Positions 34,413 through 40,146 of a stretch of DNA of 40,146 bases are shown here, piece by piece. Where the stretch lies: the NCBI GenBank assembly GCA_002346435.1, contig DDZT01000069.1, forward strand, positions 1 through 40,146. The letters run 5' to 3'. Under the pieces are notes generated by a model, which was not told where the DNA came from, ran no database searches, and saw nothing but the letters and a program-made list of their open reading frames with translations. The stretch comes from Anaerolineales bacterium UBA3001. Its GTDB lineage: Bacteria > Chloroflexota > Anaerolineae > Anaerolineales > UBA11657. Every line of letters starts with the position of its first letter. Position 1 is the first letter of the stretch. The translations under genes were made by a program, and so were the position numbers.

Positions 34413-35714
34413 TTATATCAACACTGACTCTATTTGTGATGCTAACAAAAATAGAGTCTCATCTTCTCCAAAACGACCCGTTAATTGCAACCCAAAAGGT
34501 AGTCTATCGGCATTCTTACCAGAGGGTATTCCTATAGTAGGCAAACCACTATGGGTCCAGGGCAAATTCATGACTGGATCGCCAGTACTGTCCAACCCAT
34601 GAGGAGCTACTCCAGGAGCCGAAGGAGATATCCACAAATCTATCTGATCCCGATCCATTAATTCAGTCAACTCATTGCGCAACATAGACCTACCTTCAAG
34701 CGAAACATTTAAATCATGTGCCGAAACTAATTGACCTCTTAATATCAATTCAGCAGTTTTAGGATGATACTTGTTAGGATAACTCGCAAACCAATCCTCA
34801 TGAACATTCGCTGCCTCGGCAGCCACTATCAGATTGTGTCTTGCAAATATACCCTCAAAATCAAGCATAGCAGTGACTGGTTTTATGTCAAACCCAGCAT
34901 TAGCAAGACGATCACAAGTAGCATAAAATTGCATCTTACCTTCATCAGAAACATTATCTAGATAAACGCCTTCCGGTATGCCCAAACTTATAGATTGGTT
35001 TTCTTTCGTGTCTGTTATTTCTAAATTCCATTTCTCTACCAACTGTGTGGCTGCACACGCAGCGGTGGCAACATCAGGAGCAAAAGTACCAACATGATCT
35101 ACTGAAGGAGATAAAGGTATAACTCCAAATCGAGAAATACGATCATAGGTTGGCTTATATCCAACAACACCACAAAAAGCAGCAGGGCGAGTAATGGATC
35201 CTATAGTTTGTGTGCCTAATGACAGAAGGCATAATCCCGAGCTTATAGCAGCTGCTGATCCGCTGCTAGATCCACCAGGAGTACACAACACACTATGTGG
35301 GTTCCTTGTAGGGCCAGGTGCAAAGTAAGCAAATTCGGTGGTAATCGTTTTACCTATTACCAGAGCACCTGCGTTCTTTAGAAGCGTCACACTTTCAGCT
35401 TCAGCACCTTGTAAAACATCTGCAGGAACATTGCTACCAGCACTAGTAATATGACCATCAACATGAAATATGTCTTTTACTCCTACAATTAATCCAAAAA
35501 GAGGAGGTCGATTTTTTGGGTCTGGATACTGTTCAAACAATGCCCGAGCTTCAATTCGCAAGCGATTGAAACGGTCTGACTCAGGAACAAAAGCAAATAC
35601 TTCCTGCTCTTTTAATATAAAGTGACTTTCCAATTGTTCCAAATAATCTAGGAAATTAGTCAGACCACCTTTCTTGAAACTAGATAATGGGCTTTTTCCT
35701 ACGAATGACGACAT
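34413..35714 (-). CDS. Amidase-signature family hydrolase
   Basis: An amidase-signature enzyme with the Ser-cisSer-Lys triad: K80 in VGVKDIFHVDG, cis-Ser S149 in TPGGSSSGSAAA and nucleophile S173 in GTQTIGSITRPA. The 433 residues are on the short side for the family. Related enzymes include allophanate hydrolases, aryl acylamidases and ureidomalonase-type enzymes, so a ureido or amide intermediate is a fair guess. It overlaps the coxS-like stop by one base (TAATG), which couples it to the molybdenum hydroxylase genes and suggests that it acts on a product of that enzyme. The substrate is unproven. Confidence 0.88.
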   Translation of the reverse strand: MSSFVGKSPLSSFKKGGLTNFLDYLEQLESHFILKEQEVFAFVPESDRFNRLRIEARALFEQYPDPKNRPPLFGLIVGVKDIFHVDGHITSAGSNVPADVLQGAEAESVTLLKNAGALVIGKTITTEFAYFAPGPTRNPHSVLCTPGGSSSGSAAAISSGLCLLSLGTQTIGSITRPAAFCGVVGYKPTYDRISRFGVIPLSPSVDHVGTFAPDVATAACAATQLVEKWNLEITDTKENQSISLGIPEGVYLDNVSDEGKMQFYATCDRLANAGFDIKPVTAMLDFEGIFARHNLIVAAEAANVHEDWFASYPNKYHPKTAELILRGQLVSAHDLNVSLEGRSMLRNELTELMDRDQIDLWISPSAPGVAPHGLDSTGDPVMNLPWTHSGLPTIGIPSGKNADRLPFGLQLTGRFGEDETLFLLASQIESVLI

Positions 35715-36190
35715 TACGAATTACGCTCCACATACAGTTTAACAGCAGTCACTATGTTTTGATAACCAGTACATCTACACAAATTTCCAGATATAGCAGC
35801 CCGAATTTCTTCTTCTGATGGACGCGGATTATCATCGAGAAAAGGAATGAGGCTCATCAAGATACCAGGAGTGCAAAACCCACATTGCAAACCATGTGCT
35901 TCACGAAATGCTTCTTGAAGAGGATGCAAATCAGTTGCTTCGGTTGCCATACCTTCCACTGTAGTTATGTGCTGTCGATGTGCCTGTACTGCAAACATCA
36001 AGCATGACCTGACAGATCTTCCATTTAATATCACTGTACACGCACCACAAACACCATGTTCGCAACCAACATGTGTGCCTGTCAAACCAAGTTCAAGACG
36101 TATAAAATCACTTAACAACATACGTGCTTCTACAGAAGATGTATATTCTTGGCCATTAATAGCAACTTTTATCAAATGATTGTCACTCAT
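35714..36190 (-). CDS. Molybdenum hydroxylase small subunit (2x 2Fe-2S, CoxS-like)
   Basis: The iron-sulfur electron-transfer subunit of the xanthine-dehydrogenase-family enzyme. Among its 158 residues all eight cluster ligands are present: C43, C48, C51 and C63 for the plant-ferredoxin-type cluster, and C103, C106, C138 and C140 (QCGFCTPG, NLCRCTGYQNI) for the proximal cluster. The start overlaps the FAD-subunit stop by four bases (ATGA). It works with the FAD subunit upstream and the large subunit encoded about 6 kb downstream. Confidence 0.96.
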   Translation of the reverse strand: MSDNHLIKVAINGQEYTSSVEARMLLSDFIRLELGLTGTHVGCEHGVCGACTVILNGRSVRSCLMFAVQAHRQHITTVEGMATEATDLHPLQEAFREAHGLQCGFCTPGILMSLIPFLDDNPRPSEEEIRAAISGNLCRCTGYQNIVTAVKLYVERNS

Positions 36191-37065
36191 GTTTCTTTAG
36201 CCCGACCATATGCTAATTCCAATGCTCGTTTAGTTAGTATGCAAGCTAAATGCCTCTGGTAATTTACCGTAGCATGTAAACTTTCCATTGGCATAATCTC
36301 CTCTTCTGAAGCTTTGTTAGCAACTTGTTCTATCAGTTCGTCTGATAGGGTTTCCCCAACCAGCATATCAGCTGACTGCTTTGCTTCAAGAGGCGCATCT
36401 GATAGATTCAAATACACCAAACGAGCCTGCCTACAAATATAATCCCTATCTAATGTTATCAATACTGCTATACCAGCCATAGCGTAATCTCCCGACCGAC
36501 GAGAAACTTCGAGAAATGCCCATCCGGTATTGGTCACATGAAAAGGCACCTCTAATTCAACTAATATTTCATTCGGTTCAATAGCAGTCTCAAAATACCC
36601 TCTAAAAAAATCATCGCTATTAATCCAACGAGATCCATTGGTGGATTGAACCCGAAATCTGGAATCCGTAGCTAAAGCTATCACCGGAAGCTCGGCAGCT
36701 GGATCTGCGTGAGCTATATTTCCACCTACAGTACCTCTATTACGTATCTGAGGATGGGCAATATAAGGAAGAGATTCATGCAATAAAGCAACTCTATCAG
36801 CAATCAAAGGATCATCCTCAACTTCACTTAGTCGAGTCATAGCACCAATATGTAAAACTGCACTGTCTTTGGAGGATGTATAAGAAAGTTCTGCTAACAA
36901 GTTTAAGTCGAGCAGAACAGTAGGTTGCATTATACGGAAGTTCATAGCCGGAATAAGACTCTGTCCACCTGCCAAAATTCTGGCCTCATCACCATACTGT
37001 GCTTTCAGCACCAATGCTTCTTCTAATGACTCAGGTGCATAATATTTAAAACTTGCTGGTTTCAT
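36187..37065 (-). CDS. Molybdenum hydroxylase medium subunit (FAD-binding, CoxM-like)
   Basis: The FAD-binding subunit that passes electrons from the iron-sulfur subunit to NAD+ or a quinone. The 292 residues carry the two FAD motifs of the family, LAGGQSLIPAMNFR (31-44) and NRGTVGGNIAHADPAAELP (109-127), and the CO dehydrogenase flavoprotein C-terminal domain. It is the first gene of the long minus-strand operon. No convincing ribosome binding site precedes its ATG. A TATAAT lies on the minus strand at 37178-37173, about 110 bases upstream, and may be part of the operon promoter. Confidence 0.95.
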   Translation of the reverse strand: MKPASFKYYAPESLEEALVLKAQYGDEARILAGGQSLIPAMNFRIMQPTVLLDLNLLAELSYTSSKDSAVLHIGAMTRLSEVEDDPLIADRVALLHESLPYIAHPQIRNRGTVGGNIAHADPAAELPVIALATDSRFRVQSTNGSRWINSDDFFRGYFETAIEPNEILVELEVPFHVTNTGWAFLEVSRRSGDYAMAGIAVLITLDRDYICRQARLVYLNLSDAPLEAKQSADMLVGETLSDELIEQVANKASEEEIMPMESLHATVNYQRHLACILTKRALELAYGRAKET

Positions 37066-37196
37066 TTATGTTTTGGTCATGTAAGTAATTTTTAGAGACA
37101 TTGTATAATGCCATAGCAATGCAATTTATCACACAATCCCGAATATAACTTATCTTACCGCAAGGATTTGCGATTATATCATTAACAGTGTGACCA

Positions 37197-37223
37197 TTGA
37201 TCAGAGTTTATGTAAACTATAAT
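37197..37223 (+). promoter_or_regulatory. Promoter with embedded palindrome before the CoA transferase gene
   Basis: TTGATC (37197-37202) and a perfect TATAAT (37218-37223) are 15 bases apart, shorter than ideal. The spacer holds GTTTATGTAAAC (37206-37217), two perfect 5-base arms around TG, which is a plausible operator. GAGGAA before ATG 37240 is the ribosome binding site. The remaining 37066-37196 has no other feature I can support apart from a minus-strand TATAAT at 37173-37178. Confidence 0.45.
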
Positions 37224-37239
37224 TGTAGCGAGGAATAGT

Positions 37240-38442
37240 ATGAGTGTGACGAACAATCTACTTGAAAATATATGTGTAATTGATCTAACGCGAGTATTAG
37301 CTGGACCGTATTGCACAATGATGTTGGGAGATTTAGGAGCAGATATAATAAAAATCGAGGTTCCTGGTAGAGGTGATGATACTCGTCATTGGGGGCCTCC
37401 GTTTACTAAGGGTGGAGAATCCGCATATTATCTAAGTGCTAATCGCAACAAACGCAGTATGACACTAAATCTAAAATCAGAAAAAGGATTGGAAATCCTC
37501 AAAAAACTGATTGCTAAAGGTGATGTGCTTGTAGATAATTTCAAGACAGGAACACTATCTCGCTGGGGATTAGATTACGAGACTTTACAAGAAATCCGTC
37601 CTGGACTGATATATTGCACAGTTACTGGATACGGTTACACTGGCCCTTATAGCTCTAGACCAGGCTATGACTTAATAGTACAGGCCACAGGTGGCTTTAT
37701 GAGCATCACTGGACCAGAAAATGGCGATCCGAGCAGAGCTGGAGTTGCAATTGCTGACATCAGCACCGGAATGTTTGCAGCAAACGCCATTCTTGCGGCA
37801 CTATATTCACGTGAACAAACCGGTAAGGGACAACGCATAGATATGTCATTACTTGACAGTCAAGTAGCTCTATTATCTTATGCGGCTACCAATTACTTCG
37901 TTTCGGGATCAATTACCAATAGACTAGGCAATGCCCATCCAAACATCGTACCTTATCAATCATTCAAGGCTCGAGACATGCACTTTGTTTTAGCTGTAGG
38001 GAATGATAAACAATGGGAAATATTCTGCAAATCAATCAATAAACCTGAGTGGATTGATGATGAAAAATACTCAACAAACGCACTTCGCGTCAGCAACAGG
38101 AAACAGTTGATAGATCAACTTAGTAAGTTGTTCGCAACACAGAATGCAGGATACTGGTTGGAGATATTTGATAAAGTTGGTTTACCATCAGGTCCAATCA
38201 ATGAACTGGATAAAGTATTTGAAAATGAACAGATAAAGTCACGTGAAATGCAGATTGAGCTACCTCATTCCATAGACAATAAAGTCACTCTCCTTAATTC
38301 TCCGATTAAGATTCCCACATCTCCTACCAAAACACACAAAGCGCCACCAACCCTAGGAGAACACACTGAAGAAATACTAAAGGAAAAAATTGGCCTTGAT
38401 CAAGATACTGTAGCCAAACTTAGGGATGAGGGAATATTGTGA
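37240..38442 (+). CDS. Family III CoA transferase (CaiB/BaiF-like)
   Basis: It transfers CoA between carboxylic acids by a mixed-anhydride/thioester mechanism. The 400 residues include VIDLTRVLAGPYCTMMLGDLGADIIKIE (13-40) and GDVLVDNFKTG. The catalytic Asp is D173 in VAIADISTGMFA. The C-terminal region ends in PPTLGEHTEEIL. It is normal in length and cytosolic. It is divergent from the molybdenum hydroxylase operon across a 174-base intergenic region, so the two may share regulation. An acid such as a malonate or oxamate derivative from that pathway could be its substrate, but this is only context. Confidence 0.92.
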   Translation: MSVTNNLLENICVIDLTRVLAGPYCTMMLGDLGADIIKIEVPGRGDDTRHWGPPFTKGGESAYYLSANRNKRSMTLNLKSEKGLEILKKLIAKGDVLVDNFKTGTLSRWGLDYETLQEIRPGLIYCTVTGYGYTGPYSSRPGYDLIVQATGGFMSITGPENGDPSRAGVAIADISTGMFAANAILAALYSREQTGKGQRIDMSLLDSQVALLSYAATNYFVSGSITNRLGNAHPNIVPYQSFKARDMHFVLAVGNDKQWEIFCKSINKPEWIDDEKYSTNALRVSNRKQLIDQLSKLFATQNAGYWLEIFDKVGLPSGPINELDKVFENEQIKSREMQIELPHSIDNKVTLLNSPIKIPTSPTKTHKAPPTLGEHTEEILKEKIGLDQDTVAKLRDEGIL

Positions 38443-39519
38443 TCAAGTAGATACGCCTACAATATCCCCAACACTATCCACACCTAAATTCTCTAGCTCG
38501 TTAGCGATTCCTAGCTTTATTTGGCGGATAAGCCCAGGCCCACGATAAACTAAACCTGTATACACTTGTATCAAACTAGCACCTGATCGAATTTTATCCA
38601 AAGCAGCTCTAGCGTTGTCAATGCCACCAACTCCAATAATCGGAAGTTGCCCACCGGTCTGCCTGTAAATATGCCGAATAATATTGTTGGATCTATCATG
38701 TAAGGGTCTACCACTAAGACCACCTGTTTCAATATGTGTTGGATCACTTAGTCCACCACGATTAAGACTACTGTTAGTCGCTATCAAACCAGAGACACCA
38801 TGCCTAACAACTATATCCAACAAATTATCAAGATCCGAAATTGTAATATCAGGACTAATCTTTACCAGCAAAGGTCTATCAGGACACACTTCTGTATGAA
38901 GCTCCATGACGGGCAATAAAAACCTATCTAGTAGTTCATGTCCCTGCAATGCCCTTAAACCAGGAGTGTTGGGCGAACTTATATTTACAACTAGATAGTC
39001 AACTAGATGTTGAAGTCCAGCAATCATCTTAGTATAGTCAGACACTGATTGTTCTAGAGCAGTATCACTCCCCTTCCCAATATTTAGGCCTAAACGAATA
39101 CTCCTGGGCTTTGCAAGTCTTGGAGCCACTGTCTCCATACCATGATTTGGAAATCCCATACGGTTTATCAAAGCGCTATCTTCTGATAGCCGAAATATAC
39201 GAGGACGTTGATTTCCATACTGAGAACTTGGAGTAATTGTCCCCACCTCTACATGTCCAGCTCCCAGAATACCAAGCCCATCTACCGCTATGGCGTTTTT
39301 ATCATAACCAGCTGCAATACCTACCGGGTTTACAAATCGTAAGCCGAACACACTGGTAACAAGTCGTGGGTTATTGTAATCAAACAAGTGATTTAACCAG
39401 CGACGCACTGGTTTCAGTTTAGGAGCTACTGCCAGCAAATACAAGGATATATTATGAGCAATTTCGGGGTCTAATCTAAATAAAACATGGCGCAGTGCTC
39501 TATATCCTGACTGCCGCAT
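38443..39519 (-). CDS. pyrD: Dihydroorotate dehydrogenase (quinone), class 2
   Basis: A membrane-associated flavoenzyme that oxidises dihydroorotate to orotate and reduces quinone. ATG 39519 is preferred (7 bases after AGGA); a GTG one codon earlier is possible. The N-terminal helix region LDPEIAHNISLYLLA is the class 2 membrane-binding extension. FVNPVGIAAGYDKNA, VGTITPSSQYGNQRPRIFR, NRMGFPNHGM and VNISSPNTPGLRALQG (with the class 2 catalytic Ser rather than Cys) confirm the class. It lies 9 bases after pyrE. Its stop abuts the CoA transferase stop on the other strand with no base between. Confidence 0.96.
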   Translation of the reverse strand: MRQSGYRALRHVLFRLDPEIAHNISLYLLAVAPKLKPVRRWLNHLFDYNNPRLVTSVFGLRFVNPVGIAAGYDKNAIAVDGLGILGAGHVEVGTITPSSQYGNQRPRIFRLSEDSALINRMGFPNHGMETVAPRLAKPRSIRLGLNIGKGSDTALEQSVSDYTKMIAGLQHLVDYLVVNISSPNTPGLRALQGHELLDRFLLPVMELHTEVCPDRPLLVKISPDITISDLDNLLDIVVRHGVSGLIATNSSLNRGGLSDPTHIETGGLSGRPLHDRSNNIIRHIYRQTGGQLPIIGVGGIDNARAALDKIRSGASLIQVYTGLVYRGPGLIRQIKLGIANELENLGVDSVGDIVGVST

Positions 39520-39528
39520 CACAATATC

Positions 39529-40146
39529 CTAAGAAGGCGAAGATAAATAGTTCATTGCAGCGCTGTACTGCTCTGATTTAATGGAGTCGGACAATTTCCA
39601 TTCATCTAGCAATGCCCGCATGGTAAATGCAGCATGTAACTTATATCCATGGGAAGCCAATATCTTCTCAGCACCCTGTTCTCGGTCTATAAGCACGACC
39701 ACATCTCTAACTAGCAGCCCAGCCGCCTGCAAGATATTAATCGTCTCAAACTTACTTTCACCGGAAGTCACCAAATCATCCATAACTACGACAGTGTCTC
39801 CTGCCTCAAACACACCTTCAATTTCAGCTCCCGTACCATAATCTTTAACTTCTCGCCTAGGATATATCAATGAAGCATCAGTATTTAACGCTACAGCAGT
39901 ACCAATAGGCAATGCAGCATATGGTATAGCAGCTATGCAATTAAATTCTAAATCCACCAACATTGAACTTATCATATCAGCAACCGAGCGAAGCACTTTA
40001 GGAAAAGATGACAAGCGTCGCAGGTCTATATAGAACGGTGATTGTATACCAGATTTAAGAGTAAATTCACCAAACTGGACACATCCGGATTCAAGCAGAC
40101 CATCTCCAATCCCTTTAGTGAAATAGTTTAGCTTTTTTTTATCAGA
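39529..40146 (-). CDS. pyrE: Orotate phosphoribosyltransferase, 5' end outside window
   Basis: It converts orotate and PRPP to OMP. The reading frame is open from the right window edge, giving at least 205 residues. The first in-window residues SDKKKLNYF lead into GLLESGCVQFGEFTLKSG and SPFYIDLRRL, the substrate-binding start of OPRTases. An internal TTG at 40014 should not be taken as the start. The PRPP-binding motif VVVMDDLVTSGES replaces the usual VVVIEDLVTTGGS. YPRREVKDYGTGAEIEG is the catalytic loop region. It is the upstream gene of a pyrE-pyrD operon. A fusion to OMP decarboxylase, seen in some bacteria, cannot be excluded because the N terminus is missing. Confidence 0.93.
   Translation of the reverse strand, partial: SDKKKLNYFTKGIGDGLLESGCVQFGEFTLKSGIQSPFYIDLRRLSSFPKVLRSVADMISSMLVDLEFNCIAAIPYAALPIGTAVALNTDASLIYPRREVKDYGTGAEIEGVFEAGDTVVVMDDLVTSGESKFETINILQAAGLLVRDVVVLIDREQGAEKILASHGYKLHAAFTMRALLDEWKLSDSIKSEQYSAAMNYLSSPS

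Noticed and set aside
39529..40014. Complete 161-residue phosphoribosyltransferase starting at TTG 40014
   Set aside because: The frame continues upstream to the window edge with conserved OPRTase sequence (FGEFTLKSG), so the gene is longer and cut by the window.
1..40146. Mobile element, prophage, defence system or CRISPR array
   Set aside because: No transposase, integrase, phage, restriction or Cas genes, no terminal inverted repeats and no regularly spaced repeats were seen.

Overview
The window is a densely packed, AT-rich bacterial chromosome segment with genes on both strands. I see no tRNA, rRNA, CRISPR array, phage gene or insertion sequence, and no gene-free stretch longer than about 250 bases. 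The most likely source is a Chloroflexota bacterium, possibly a marine SAR202-like lineage. This is an inference from Thr/Pro-rich linkers on exported proteins, an exported C-terminal domain that I recall from Anaerolineae-type genomes, a PucC-like transporter, CaiB-type CoA transferases and form-II Cox-like molybdenum hydroxylases. No rRNA or other marker gene is present to settle it.

Layout. 1-3144 (minus): an S9 peptidase cut by the window edge, a tandem-duplicated VOC protein and a 68-residue orphan with a clear terminator. 3386-10530 (plus): homocysteine S-methyltransferase, a DAO-type FAD oxidoreductase, E2 and E3 of a 2-oxoacid dehydrogenase (no E1 here), an eight-helix membrane protein and a translationally coupled PucC-like MFS carrier. 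10574-18675: housekeeping and redox genes, namely moaA, mutS2, metF, the msrP-msrQ periplasmic methionine sulfoxide reductase, a two-domain glycosyltransferase and rsmI. 18694-23502 (minus): an exported linker protein, a parvulin-type lipoprotein, an NmrA-like protein, a class III aminotransferase and a beta-ureidopropionase-like amidohydrolase, probably all co-transcribed into rsmI.

23674-37065 (minus) is the most interesting region. In transcription order it holds coxM-like, coxS-like, amidase, FdrA (AllF), DUF1116 (AllG), a twin-domain cyclase, coxL-like, DUF2877 (AllH), a CodA-like amidohydrolase and a uracil-type NCS2 permease ending in a strong terminator. AllF, AllG and AllH are the three proteins reported in E. 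coli to form the oxamate carbamoyltransferase of allantoin catabolism. Here they are interleaved with all three subunits of a molybdenum hydroxylase, three hydrolases and a nucleobase permease. My inference is a nucleobase or related N-heterocycle catabolic pathway: uptake, hydroxylation, ring opening or deamidation, then phosphorolysis of a ureido intermediate to carbamoyl phosphate. The neighbouring beta-ureidopropionase and aminotransferase could handle N-carbamoyl-beta-amino acids. No carbamate kinase, hydantoinase or dihydropyrimidine dehydrogenase lies in the window, so the substrate and the fate of carbamoyl phosphate are open.

37240-40146: a family III CoA transferase facing pyrD and a pyrE that runs off the right edge. 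Two molybdoenzymes (MsrP and the Cox-like hydroxylase) and MoaA, the first enzyme of molybdenum cofactor synthesis, share the window. Several plus-strand genes have a -10 hexamer 6-9 bases before the ATG, which suggests leaderless transcripts.
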